From the NCBI RefSeq assembly GCF_907164915.1, contig NC_061862.1:77928218-77992217 (forward strand): DNA of 64,000 bases, in the 5' to 3' direction. Numbering within the stretch: position 1 is the first letter of the stretch; each line of letters begins with the position of its first letter. This DNA comes from Impatiens glandulifera. Lineage: Eukaryota > Streptophyta > Magnoliopsida > Ericales > Balsaminaceae. The notes under the pieces were generated by a model. That model worked only from the letters and a program-made list of their open reading frames with translations. It was not told the DNA's origin and made no database searches. Made by a program: the position numbers and the translations under genes. Below are positions 24,251 through 37,226 of the stretch, in pieces.

Positions 24251-25520
24251 ATATATATATATATATATATATGAACCGATGAATTATTGGGCTACCATTA
24301 AAAGAATTCCAAAAAAAAAGGCTTAGTGTTACATATATATGCCCCTTTTTTTTAAATATCTTAGTTATTAATTATTATTTTGTTATGAATGGGCAGACTA
24401 CATTTGGGTTTGTCTTAAATTAATTTATTTCTTTCTCTTTTTAGTCCAACTAGTTTAATTCAACCTAATGCAATTTGTTGAATTTGAATTCTTAACAATT
24501 GGATTTGTTTGATATTTAATTATTTCAATTTATTATTTTTATCTGTTCTAAGTTATTTAATTTACATACTAAACGTTTATTTATATATGATAACTTATTA
24601 ACAAAAACTTAGTGTATCAACTAACTACAATGTCTTATTAAGATTCTTTAATACTTTTGTTATTTTTAAATTGTAAGTCAAACCATGATTAGGGTTCGTA
24701 TGATGTTAGGTTTATTTTATTAATAATATATTTTTAAATTTAAATTGTATTTAAATAAAGTAAGAATATTTTAGTATTTTGATAGATAAATGAAGTGATT
24801 GTTTAGTTGATAAATTTTGGGTTGTTAATAATGTAGTTAGAAAAATAATAAGGCATTGTTTGATTGAGTTTTTTTTAAATTCATAATCAAATTATACTTA
24901 ATTCATTAATCAAAATATTAAATCCTCTAATATTTAAAAAAAAAAATTATATCATCATAGGTTAATACCATTTAAATATTTTTACTAAAAAAAATATTTA
25001 CCTATTCAAAATTACCACCTATTAATATTTTTTAAATGAACTCAAGTTTATTTAAATAAACTTTAACCGAATAAACTATAAGATGTGACTCCTACAATAA
25101 TTACACCCTAATCATCAGTGAAATTTTATCTTTTAAAAACTATTTTTATTACTAATTAGTTAGTAGGTTTTGATAAATTACAATTATGTTATACATATAT
25201 TACCATTATTAAGTTATTAAACATAAACATACATTTAAATGAGTTTAATAATAAGAAAATATAAATATTAGATTTTATTATTTAGAAGAAGAAAAGATTC
25301 CATTTGAGAGATAATAAATGAAAAACAGATTGAGATTAATTGTTTAGAGTGAATGCATCTATTAATAAATGTGAACACCATTAATTAACTTTAACTTGCA
25401 CCCACAAAATTCAATGAAATTGATGTTCATATTTCTAACCTCAAATGTACCTACCATCCCCATCATTTCAACACCTCCCATCCGTGTCACATTAATAAAT
25501 ATCACTCCACACCTTATATT

Positions 25521-25559
<39 letters not shown>

Positions 25560-26790
25560 CAAGACCAACTTGACTTGTATGGTTGTTTTTTTAACATTAT
25601 TATTTTTTATCAATTATATCACTAAAACCACTCTTTAAAATATAGGAACTAGGAAGCATCATTTTCATTTAAAAATGTTGACACTTTGATCTCTTAAGAA
25701 CTTATAAAATAAATATATAGTATAATATTGTATATTAACACCTTTAAATTTGTTACTAAAAAATATTATATTTCTCAAAATCATTATTAATTAATTTTTT
25801 TACAATTTAAAGTTTATTTTTAAAATCCAAAATATGTATATTGTTTTTTTTTTAATCTCATTTAACCTAAAATTAGGTTATTTAAATTTTAAATTTTGTT
25901 TATTTATAATCACATCTTTTTGTATTTAATTTCATAACATAAAATAAAGAAATTTGATTATTTTAATCGATGAATCATATGTTTTTACATATTGGCACGA
26001 TGTCGCAAAATATATGAAGTCTTTTGTAAAATTTCACTGGATTTCAATGAGTTATGTCTGAGACCGTAAGTGGCTATTGAAAATATGGATCGAGGCGGTT
26101 AAAAAATCAAGACTTATAAAATGGATATTTGTCCCAATAATTTTTTTTGTTACATTGATTGGAAAAAATTAGAAAACATTTAATAACTAAAGTAGACCGT
26201 TTATGACAATTTGTCGTCATGTATTATATCTTGAAAATATATGAATTCGTGTGAGATGATATTGTTTTTCTTGAAGATCTTTTGAGCCAACTAGGTGTAT
26301 TTATGTCTTTTTAATTTTTTTTTCTTGTTTTTTTAAATATTTATTTTTGTGTTATGTTTTTGTCGTTTTACTTAAACGATTATAAAATTAATATTTAAAA
26401 AAAATTTAAAAAGGTGATGAATGGAGTGATTTAATGTTTTAAAACATGATAATTAATTTTTTATTAAAACTTTATAAAAAATATTATCAAATGACCTCTA
26501 ATAACCCACTATTTTTTTATTTAGATTAAAATTCAAATAATTCAAAGTCGAATAAATGAAAGTTTTCTTACATTTTACACCATAAACGGATTAAGCCACT
26601 TTATCCACTAAATAGTATTGTATAAGATACTAAATATCTTTTTTCCTAAAAAGATACTAAATATCTTAGGTTATTATTAATGCTACTAAAAATGCCCTAA
26701 ATTAAAGTTAGATAGCGATTTTGAAGATCATGCTAACTTCCTTCAAACAATAAATTTTAGTTTTAAAAAGATTATCACCCTCCTTCTTGA
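24251..26790. other. AT-rich intergenic DNA
   Basis: The first ~250 bp (gggctaccattaaaagaattcc and onward) resemble 9710-9990, so they are probably the other half of the CACTA insertion site. The rest is AT-rich with no recognisable exon. An (AT)n tract lies at about 25526-25556. Confidence 0.5.
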
Positions 26791-26803
26791 GTAATAATAC
26801 TTA

Positions 26804-26951
26804 AACATGTCCCCTCTTCTAGCCTAGCTGCAAAAAAAAAAGTGAATATTAACCCTAAATTCCTGGGTTCTAGCCCGTCAGACGACAAGTTCTGCGTCGG
26901 GTAGATTTGTTTGCAGGTTACATACTTAATCCGTTTTCCCATTTTTTTTTC
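26804..26951 (+). mobile_element. SINE-like element with poly(T) tail
   Basis: A B-box-like GGTTCTAGCCC lies at about 26870, followed by an invariant-looking region (GACAAGTTCTGCGTCGGGTA) and a run of Ts at 26941-26950. Short repeats AATAATACTTAAA (before) and AATAATACTTTAAA (after) fit a target-site duplication. Some plant SINEs (Au, p-SINE1) end in poly(T). An upstream A box is weak (TAGCCTAGCTG). Confidence 0.5.
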
Positions 26952-27340
26952 AATAATACTTTAAAGCCTTGTTTGGATTAAATAGTATTGTGATCTTGTC
27001 ATACCACAGTTTGTTCATTTGGATAAAATGAAATGGCAACACTTTACAGAGAAATTTAGTCCAAATGAACTAATTATACATATTCCATTTGATAGAACGA
27101 CCTTCATTTCGAAAGGGAATAAGGGATAGATATAAGATTAATCACATATTGCAACTTGCATATAGCTTAATTAATGTACCAAAACAATATTCAAATTAAT
27201 ATCTCCTCATACAGCTATTTTTCCTTTTATAAAACATTTTCCTTACCAATAATTACTTTGCATTATAGAATAGTGACGAAGCTTCCTAGCTATATTTGCA
27301 AAATAATTGAACTTTTGTGTTTTTTTATTGTATTCAAATG

Positions 27341-27343
<3 letters not shown>

Positions 27344-27430
<87 letters not shown>
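27344..27430. repeat. (AT)n microsatellite
   Basis: The tract is about 86 bp of TA repeat. Confidence 0.95.
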
Positions 27431-27433
<3 letters not shown>

Positions 27434-27569
27434 ATTAACAATTTAAAATAAGAAAGTTATCAAGAGAGATTAGCAAATAATGTACAATTAAGATGGAATT
27501 TCCAAGTTAAAAACTCCTCATTTAATTAGAAAACTCATATTATTGGCACACAAAAAAGGAGAACAAAAG

Positions 27570-29390
27570 AAAACTATGAAATCAATTTCAATAGAAACAA
27601 ACTAACAACCTATGAGTTAAGAAAATTTGGGAGATGTATGATTCAACAAATTTATCTCGTGTTTATTAGATAAGCTTTTGAAAATAGGTATGTAATGTTT
27701 TGAACAAGTGTATTTATATGTTAAGAGAATAGACTGTACTATATAGCCGTCTATAAAAGATACTGTAGAAAATATTTATATTCCATAGCCTCAATGATGT
27801 TATACAGAGTTCTCAATTTTATGTGACTTCTGATCAATGTATCACACTCTCCCCAACTTATAAGTCTCTTGTGATGAATGCGATTTTTCAATATGGACAC
27901 CACCTTGCTGTCTTTCATTTGTAGCTTCAAATTTGCTCATGGTTACGACTTTAGAAATGACTCACAAGACATATTATTTTTTTTCATATTCAAGAAGTGA
28001 TTCCTTGTTGTCTTTGATAGCATTTGTAACGTCTCACATACATGTGTATCGTCAAGGACGAATCTAGGATTTGAAATTAGGTTGACTTAAAAAAAATTAA
28101 GTAAACTTAAAAAATAAAGGAAAAACTAAGTAAATATTTCATCGAATAGTCAATTAGATTTAAAATTTTAAAAATTAAAGAATAATTTAACCTTATTTTG
28201 TTAAGGAAAATGTAGACTGAGGCTATCAATGCCCTAAAGTAGATTTAACTATGGGTATTGTTAAGACTGAAGAGGATAGACTATGAATGTTATCATTGAT
28301 GATCATTTCTTATTGAGACCTAAGCATAGATTTGAAAGAGTTCGTTTGTATTTTTATTTTAGTTGATATGAAAAATATTAGGTTTTTTAAGTTCTTATAA
28401 AATATATATGATTGAAAATTATTTAAGTTAAACAATAAAAACAATACAAAAGAAAATACCACCTACCACACTGAAGAATAACTAATAAAAAATTTAAAAA
28501 TGATATATTATTTCTCTTGATTTTTTGGACTGACATAATTTTGTTTGTTTCTGATAAAACCATTTTTACATAACTTTCTACCAAAAGTAAAGGTATATAA
28601 ACTTTTATGTAAAGTACTGGTTGGCATTAAAAGGCTTATGGACCACTACCTTTCTTCGAGAATAGCCCCCGGCCCATGTGTCAAATCAGTCCATCATTTC
28701 AGGTTCTTATTCAACATTGGGTTGGTTTTGGGCCCATTTACTTATTTTATTTAACTTGTCCGTTTCTACTTCTAAAATTAGACAACAAACGTCCCATCTC
28801 ATTCTATATTATTATTATTATTATTTTTATTTCATCAGTAATATAATATAATTGAGGATCCGGATTTTAAATTTATCTATTCATTAAAAGAGTAGTTTCT
28901 TGAACTATTATTTTTTGGAAAGTATTTAAAAAAATGGTTTTACTATTATTTTTGTAATTTAAAATATTTAAATAATTTTGTTTGATATCTATACTGAATA
29001 ATTAAGTTATTCAGTGAAAAAAAATTACATCAATTAGTACTTAATAAAATAATACTTTAATTTTTTTAATTATGTATGAAAAAAAGTTAATTAATAAAAT
29101 GATGAAATAAGAGGTCGGTAAGTGTCTCGGTCAGTAATGATTAATTAATAAAACATTTACTTAATAAAATGACAAACCGACCATTGAGATCGATTCGGTA
29201 AAAACAAACCGTAATGAGTTCGATCAATTCGGTTGGATTGGAATGGTTTTGGTTTATTATGTAAAATGATTAATTATTTATGAATCAGCCTTAATTTAAA
29301 TAGTATTAACAATAAGAAAGAAAAAAATAATTGACTGCAAAAGGCAATTGTATCCAAGGTGAAAATTGAAGCAAGCCTTCTTGACCATAT
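27570..29390. repeat. Segmental duplicate A (paralogue of 41690-44455)
   Basis: Ordered matches include AACAACCTATGAGTTAAG (27604), TCTCTTGATTTTTTGG (28512), AAGGCTTATGG (28630) and ATTATTTATGAATCAG (29272). All have counterparts in the same order near 41728, 42952, 43060 and 44353. The match stops abruptly at AATTGAAGCAAGCC, after which this copy has a tRNA-like insertion and the other copy has a gene leader. Confidence 0.8.
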
Positions 29391-29475
29391 AGATTGTTTA
29401 GAAGCCTCGATCTCGGTTTAAATGCTCGTTTAGCTCTGTGGTAGAGCGAGGCTCATCGCCACAAGGTAATGGTTC
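29391..29475 (+). mobile_element. tRNA-like (SINE-type) insertion
   Basis: The insert contains an A-box-like TAGCTCTGTGGTAGAGCG and a B-box-like GGTTCAAGC about 40 bp later, and is flanked by near-identical CAAGCCTTCTTGACCAT and CAAGCTTTCTTGACCAT. It does not fold into a proper cloverleaf, so it is not called a tRNA gene. Confidence 0.4.
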
Positions 29476-29877
29476 AAGCTTTCTTGACCATTTAAATAAA
29501 AAAGATCATAAGATTCATCTCAACATAATCTAAAAAGACTAACCGAAGATTAATCACTTAACATTGTAATCTAGTAATAACATCGAAAAGACAACTTTAA
29601 CTATAAGGGTAAAATAGTCTTTACTTTCCGAACAACCGTAGTTAGATCTTATAACCTCAAACCAAACAATATTGATTCATTAGATTAAAGCACACCTAAG
29701 TCTCATTCAGATAATGGTTTATGAATGTGATTTAGGGGAGGTAGGGATATATTTGAGTAAAAAGACTTTATTTTGTTAATCAATTCTTCAATATGTCTCA
29801 AATAGTCATCTACATCTATATCGTAAATGAATATTTATAGTTTGATGAGGTCTATATTTGTAAATGAACTAATGATA
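29476..29877. other. AT-rich spacer
   Basis: No exon or element was recognised between the tRNA-like insert and the Helitron. Confidence 0.4.
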
Positions 29878-30384
29878 TCTATATATATAATGATGCTTAA
29901 TTTTTAAAGTGTCCGGATTGCCGGGTCAAGAGTTGTGGTTAATTTGGATATATGTGAGAGTAAATGGATACTTGGGTCGGATTGTGGGTTGACCCGCCCA
30001 TAAACTTAAAACGGTTAAAAATAAAATTAAAAATGGTATAGGTATAGTTCGAACTTGCAACCTAACAAAAACAAATACAACTTTTTAACCAACTAGGCTA
30101 ATAACACTTTATATTTTAAATTCAACCCAAAATTTGATAAACGCGTGACATTTTAACAATATAAGTTCAACTTTTTAACTAACTAATCTATATATATAAT
30201 GATGCTTAATTTTTAAAGTGTCCGGATTGCCGGGTTGAAAGTTGTGGTTAATTTGGATATATATGAGAGTAAATGGAAACTTGAGTTGGATTATGGGTTG
30301 ACCCGTCCATAAAAATTTTACCGTAATACTTTTTTCACAGTTTTTTATATTATTACTCGTGCATTTGCACGGGATACATACTAG
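29878..30384 (+). mobile_element. Non-autonomous Helitron, 507 bp
   Basis: It starts TCTATATATATAATGATGC and ends in CTAG. Before the end is a GTGCATTTGCAC hairpin and GGGATACATA. It is inserted between A (29877) and T (30385), with no target duplication, as Helitrons do. A second 5' start (TCTATATATATAATG) lies inside at 30187, so the 5' part is tandemly repeated. There is no Rep/helicase gene. Confidence 0.9.
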
Positions 30385-30710
30385 TTAATCTAATACTCTT
30401 TATGGATTTTTACTAAATATGTAGTTTCTCAAAATTAAGTGAATTAGTATTTTAGATAAACAAGAATTTTTTCAAATAACTCCTAATCAAACAAGATGCA
30501 ATTGTGAATGTACATGTACATGTACATGTGAACTGGTTTGAGAAAAAAAGGTTTTTTAGATTTACCTAAGTTTTCTCCTAAAAACTCTTGTATGATAAAA
30601 AATATTTTTTAAATTTAAGACTAATTTACTTTTTCGAAATGAGAGGGTATTATTTATGTAAGAGGATGGTTACTTAGAGGAGGAGGGGATAGGGTGGTGG
30701 GATCGTTTTA

Positions 30711-30757
<47 letters not shown>

Positions 30758-32640
30758 TTAAATTTAATTAAATGATAATTTTAATATTTAAATAGATAAA
30801 ATTATTAATTAGATTGTTGATATAACGTGAGTTTGGAGATAAAAAATGGGTTTAATCCCGATAACCCATTCATCGAACAAGCAAAGTGCTTTCAAATTCA
30901 GTCGTCACTCTGATAGCTGAGGTTGGGAATCAAGTATTGATGGAATTAGGAATTGTAGTCAAGAAAGTTGTTTTTAATTTGAAATACGAGAACAAGTTCA
31001 ATTGTTTTTTGATATATAAAATTAAATATAACTAATTAAAAATTAAACTAATTTTTTTTAATAAACAACCTCAAACAAGCTAGATATTTGAATTTCTAAG
31101 ATGTTTTCAATTTGAAATATTAGCACATGTGAATTAGGAATTGTTTTCAATTATAAATATTTTGTATGGATTCAAATTGTTTAAATAATCTCATGTTTCT
31201 TTTAAATAAGCATATTGGACAAATAACAGCTTAGCTAGATTACTCAAATAAACAGATACATATTATTTTTCTTTAGAGTTAGTTTGATGTTAGTTATTTG
31301 AAGGTTAATTTTTATTGTTTTTTTCTTTAAAAGTTATAGTTTATTTGGATTTTTAATTAATTAAATAATTATAATAATTTTTTATTAGAATTTTAATTTT
31401 ATAATAATAAATAATGTATTTTAGTTAATAATTTAAATGATTTAATTATTAAAATAAATATAATTTTGATAAAAAAAAAATTCAAATAACTCACATCAAC
31501 CTCTTAGGTATTGCTTGACAATAAGTTAAACAAATAACTAAATATAATAAATAAAAATCAGAATTCCTAATGATTATATATAAAAAGTGAGCTGTAAAAG
31601 TTTTTAAAAATAATAAATACAGTAAAGAATAAATCAAACTAGTCCTAAAAAAAATAAATAGAAAAAAAGTATAATAATAGTTTGATATTAAAAAAACATT
31701 TTATAAAAAGAAAATTTAATATATAGAAAAGTATGAGAATGGGTTAAGATATTTGATTGATTATTATTTAAAAACCAATACATGGTGGAGATTATGCCAC
31801 TGAGTAACAATTGAGTAACAATTGTAACAAAACATTCAAATCAATTTTTTAAATAATCATTTTGAAATAAAGATTAGAGACAAGTATGAATGTACATTAG
31901 GTTGAAATTAATTGATAAATTCATCCACTTTTCATGTAATATTCTTAATGCATAGTTTTAATTAAAGTTTTATTAACACATAATATTTGTCATTATTATT
32001 CTTTCTCTAAGTTGTAATATTCTATTTTAACCATAATCAATAGTTTCCTCCTTTATCCGTGGTTTTCTCGTATTTAGTATCCACATAAATTTTGTGTTAT
32101 TTACGCGTTTTCTTGATTATACTTCGTCTCTATTTTATCTTGATTAATCTCAGATCCAATCTTGTTTTTCAACAAGTTTGGTGTTTTATAAGTCGTGTCT
32201 CGATGTGGTTTCTCTTAACTGCGTTGGGAATGGAGGCAGATTGTTTGTCAATGTTTTGACACATGATTATCACTTGTTCAGTTTTGTGGGCATGTTGATT
32301 TGTTTCTCATTTTAGCCGGTTTGTTTCGGACTATCATTTATTATTGTTTTTTGTTATCCTCCGATTTGTTTCAAACTCTTTTTTATAGTAATCGGCTTGG
32401 CGTGATGTGAGACTCGACAATAAAAATTGTATAAGGTTTACATTCACACTTATATATTGAGTTTTTTTTTGTGTGGCATCTTCTGACTTGGGTGCTTTGT
32501 TATGTAGAGATGAGTTTCATGTAGCATTTCATAGAATCTATCGATGAAAGACTTTGTTCAATAAAGCAAATTTCCTATTTTTGTTCTTTATCCCAAAAAT
32601 GTAATGCATCAAATCCAAGTATGTCAATCGAATTATACTT
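30385..32640. other. AT-rich intergenic DNA
   Basis: No coding exon was recognised. It contains a short (ATGTAC)n-like run near 30508-30530, an (AT)n tract at about 30716-30752 and another at about 32643-32671 just beyond. Confidence 0.45.
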
Positions 32641-32675
<35 letters not shown>

Positions 32676-32879
32676 GTACAGCTTAGTGTTCTCGGAAGTA
32701 CACATCTAGACCAAGAAACATTAGTACATTCTCTAACGAAATCCACGTGAAGCCTAGTTTGATCAGAAAGATCAAACACCTTATAAGCAAATAGTAGGAC
32801 TCAATCAATGAACTAGAAATGTATTCACTCAATGTATAGAGACTTGAAGAACAAAATCAAACAAGATATAATTGGATTA

Positions 32880-33150
32880 GAGGTCGGCATCGGGCTGGCC
32901 CGGCCCGGCCCGGCCCAGCCTGTCGTGCCAAACAGTGATACGTGTCGTGTTGTGTCGTGCCTCATGTTAATCGTGTCATGTTTGTGTCGTGCCTAACAGT
33001 AAAATATCTCGGCCCAGCCCGGCCTGTTGGTCCATGTCGTGTCGAGCCGTGTCGTGCTTCCCGTGCCGAGCTGTGTCGTGTCGTGCTTCTCGTGCTGAGC
33101 CGTTCCGTGTCGTGCCGTGCCAACGGACTGGACCGGGTCGTATAACAACC
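32880..33150 (+). mobile_element. GC-rich hAT-like end with GGCCC and GTGTCGTG repeats
   Basis: The stretch opens with TAGAGGTCGGCATCGGGC, then GGCCC units, then many GTGTCGTGC/CCGTGCC units. Such GGCCCGGCCC-rich blocks form the ends of a widespread plant hAT-like family. No matching second end was found, so this is probably a truncated copy. The open frame here is low-complexity and not a gene. Confidence 0.45.
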
Positions 33151-33399
33151 TTGTTATCCTTCTAAAAAAATAATTTTAAAAAATATGGAGTCGCACCCTT
33201 TCGAGTTGCCTACGTATCTTACAAATTTGCTTACCTCAAATTTGTAAAAATCAGACCCTCACGTAGTTCTAACTTACCTTAGATTAAATCTGGAATGTTC
33301 TATAATCAGTTGTCTCCTACACCTTCATTGGAATCGGTATCAAATGTGCCTTCAGTTTCTCGCATACAACCTTGATATTGTTCATTAATCTCCGCATAA

Positions 33400-34924
33400 A
33401 ATATAATCAAATAATGCAATAATCTAGCATACAAATAATTCATTAATCTAACATTCAAATAATCTAACTTAATCTAACAATCCAATAATTTAACATTCAA
33501 ATAATCTAACATCAAATAAATCAACAATCCAGTGATCTAACCTAACATCAAATAATCCAACAATGAAATAATCTAACAGTCTAACTAATCTAACATACCG
33601 TTCAATAATCCAATAATATAACCTAACATACAAATAATCCATTAACCTAACATCATTAATCTAACATACAAATAATCCATTAACCTAACATGCTATAATT
33701 TAACTTTCAAAATAATCTAATATTGATTTTAAATAAGAACTAACCTGGATTTTAAAGGGCAGCGGCGGCATGCAACTTCAATTAGCGACAGTAGGGGTAG
33801 GGCAACTTCAAACGGCGGCGAAGTGCAGAAAGAGAATGAAAGAAGAGTATTGGAAAGAGATTGAAAAAGACTGAAGAGTATTTGGAACATTGAAAGAGAT
33901 TGAACTAACCTGACTGTAGAGGAACCGACGACGGAGAGCGGAGATGACTTCTTCAACCGGCGGCGGCTTGAATAGGCGGTGGAGAGCGGAGATGACTTCT
34001 TCAACCGGCGGCAACTTGAACAAGCGGCGGAGAAGAGAAGAAGAGAACGGGAGCAGTGAACAGAGAAGAGAAGAAAGAAAGAAGGAAAAAAGATAGAAAA
34101 TGGCGCTCTCAGGTTTTATTAGGGTATCAGTAAAGGTTTAGAAAAACTGTTACAAATGTTTAATCGACATCAATAACGATTTTAAGGATAACCGTTACTA
34201 ATATCCCTTGTAGAAACGAACCGACAGACTACGTATCAGTAACAATTTTGAGAATAACCGTTACCATTGCTAGTATCAGTAACATTTTGAAAAGAAACTG
34301 TTACTGATACGTCTTGTGTGAAATAAAAAACGAAATCATATCAAGAACGGTTTTAAGGATAACCGTTACTAATACCCCTTATAGAAACAAAATGCTAGAC
34401 TATGTATCAGTAACGGTTTTGAGAATAACCGTTACCGATGTAGTATCAGTAACAGTTTGAAGGGAAATTGGTATTGATACGTCTTGTGTGAAATAAGAAC
34501 GAAGACATATTAGTAACGATTTTAAGGATAATCGTTACTAATACCCCTTGAAGAAACGAAACGGTAGACTACGTATTAGAAACAATTTTGAGAATAACCA
34601 TTACCAATGCTTGTATCAGTAACGGTTTTGAAGAATAACCGTTACTGATATCCCTTGACAAAAGAATCGACTGATGGCGTATCAGTAACAGTTTTAAAGT
34701 AGAACCGTTACTAATACCCTTACTTTAAAAAAGACGATTAAAAACACTAGTACTGTAACGGATCTTCTATATACTCGTTACTGAACATTTTCATCTGTAA
34801 CTATTTTATATGGTCGTTACTGATATCTTGATAATAGTAACGGTTTAATATATTTGTTACTGATAAAAAGTAAGGGCGTTACCGTTACTAAAATTCGTTA
34901 CCAAAGCCTCTTTTTCTACTAGTG
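33400..34924 (-). mobile_element. Right end of a second CACTA element
   Basis: The right terminus is TTTTTCTACTAGTG at 34924, the complement of the CACTAGTAGAAAAA terminus found in many plant CACTA elements, followed by TTA. Inside are many AACCGTTAC/GTAACGGTT and TATCAGTAAC motifs in both orientations (about 34130-34910). Then comes a GC-rich leader with CGGCGG (about 33760-34060) and a TAATCTAACAT-type repeat (about 33400-33725). This is the same architecture as the element at 13.4-24.25 kb but with different subterminal motifs. No transposase is seen; the left part appears lost. Confidence 0.75.
33740..34110 (-). other. GC-rich leader exon candidate of the second CACTA element
   Basis: It contains repeated GGAGATGACTTCTTCAACC-type blocks with CGGCGG. 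On the minus strand it faces the TAATCTAAC repeats, so it would be the first exon of the element's transcript. The predicted Ser/Leu-rich frames on the minus strand lack recognised domains. Confidence 0.4.
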
Positions 34925-35649
34925 TTAAATAAAACGACAAAAATGACAAAAGAAAAAAAATAAAACATTAACTAAAAAATAAAGAGAAACATTAACAACA
35001 CGCAAATTCCCCCTAAAAGCACTAAAATTATCATTTATCAATCATAGACTATACATGGAATAGGTTCTAATCCAAGTTGGAAATAATATTGGTGTGTACA
35101 TTTCTGGTTAAGCTTCAAGTCTTCTCAAGATGCACCATTGTTTTTTAATTTTTTTTTACAATTATATTCCAATAAACACAAATCTTCTCCAAGTGATTTT
35201 TTCACATGAAATGTAAAAGCTATTATGTATTTGGAGACATAATTTTTGCTCTTTGTCGTTGTTCAAACAATTATTTATACAATAATGTGAATTATATTTA
35301 ATGTATTTTTTTTTAATATCCAAAGTTCTAATTTTTATGTACATTTAGATAATATTATTAAAAAAAAATAACAAAAACAATTGCACCAAATAAAACAATA
35401 AAAACTAGCTAGAAAACTAAGAAAGTAAATTAAATATATTACCGGAGTTTAATTTATCTTTATCGACGCTAATTTATTAATCATTAAAAAAAAATTCGAC
35501 CCTTTTGTAGCCACTATATTACTCCTCGGAAAAAGATTATTTAGTGTAATGAGTTCTAATTAAAATGAATTTCATGGGTAATTCTATATACTTTTATTTT
35601 ATATCAGATTTATTTAGGCTGAATTATATCGACTTAACATATACTTGAA
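34925..35649. other. AT-rich spacer
   Basis: No exon was recognised between the CACTA end and the long inverted repeat. Confidence 0.4.
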
Positions 35650-36639
35650 TTAATTGATATATAACTGATTACAAATAAATATTCCTTCTCTTGGTAAAGA
35701 AAAAATTGCAAGATTAATTAAAAAAAAATTAACATTATCATTGTCATAAACTTTTTAGGATCCTATGTCAATAATCAACTTTCCCTCAAAAAATAAAATA
35801 AGAATTGTGTGAAGTGACAATTTTATTTGAACTTCCCAATTAATTAAAAAAATCTTGGGTAGAGAAAGACAAAATATATAGAATCTTGCCTTTTCTTTTC
35901 TTTTCTTTTCGGTTGACAACACTTACAAGACTAGGAAATAAGAAACCGATTCAATTAGTTTAAATGAAAAAGTCTTCGATTCTAGAAGTAAAAACTCATT
36001 TAAGTTAACTGTTATCATAATTGAATATCATACTAACTTTAGGCATACCATATTTGATTTGATTTGATGTTCAAATATGATAAAATTAATAGAGGAGATT
36101 TATATAAAATTTGATAGGATATAAATTGAAATTTTTAAATGAATCATTTGATCTTAGGAGTGTTAATTATTGGAATATAGACAATTTCTCCACCTAAATA
36201 ATCAAACTCTAAAAATCTCACGTAATTCCAAAATAAAAACCTCTAAATATTTTAGACAATAAAGAAGATTGAAAGTGAAAACCAACAATTAGAGATTTAG
36301 AAACAAATGGACCAAATATAGGTTAGGCTGCAATTACAGAAATTTCAAAAATTAGTATTATGACAAAGAAATCAAACATTTAAAATCGACCAAGGATCTA
36401 GTAATTATATCATGTCTTTATATTTATTATAATTTTATTTTATTTTCTTATACAAGGTTATTAATGCATAAATTATCTATTTTCTAAATATTGTATTTTT
36501 TCTTCAATTGCAACTATATATCTTCATTTCATTTTTTAAAATATCTAATAATTTGAATTGAAAGTCATGATTTTGTAATCGTTTTAACTTCATAAATAAA
36601 TAAAAATAAAATATGTCCAATTATGGGCAATCTCGACAT

Positions 36640-36641
36640 TA

Positions 36642-36705
<64 letters not shown>

Positions 36706-36711
36706 TATATA
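36640..36711. repeat. (TTA)n then (TA)n microsatellite
   Basis: About 15 TTA/ATT units are followed by a TA run, located near the loop side of the left arm of the inverted repeat. Confidence 0.9.
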
Positions 36712-37226
36712 TTTAAATTTTTCATATATATTAGAGAATGATAAGGATCGTTTAAATAAAACAACAAAAAAGAATATATAAGAAAATAAAAGACAAAACA
36801 TTAAAATAAAAAATAAAATACAAACATGTTGTCGAACAAATTATCGAATTCGTAGATCATTGAGAATGGCAATTAACTCCCGACCGAGAAAATAAAAGAC
36901 AAAACATTAAAATAAAAAATAAAATACAAACATGTTGTCCAACAATAATGCCGAGATTGTCCATAATTGGACATATTTTATTTTTATAATTTATAAAGTT
37001 AAAACGACTATACACATGACTTTCAATTCAAATTATTAGATATTTTTAAAATAATTTGTTGAAACGAAGATATATAGTTGCAATAGAAGAAAAAAACAAT
37101 ATTTAGAAAATAGATAATTTATGCATTAATGACCTTGTATAAGAAAATAAAATAAAATTATAACAAATGACATGATATAATTATTAGAATATTAAATGAT
37201 TGTTTTTCATAATAGTATTTTTAAAA

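Noticed and set aside
29411..29470. tRNA gene
   Set aside because: A- and B-box-like motifs are present but acceptor and T stems do not pair; listed only as a tRNA-like insertion.
32942..33145. 67-codon Cys/Arg/Val-rich frame
   Set aside because: It is a translation of GTGTCGTGC repeats in a hAT-like end.
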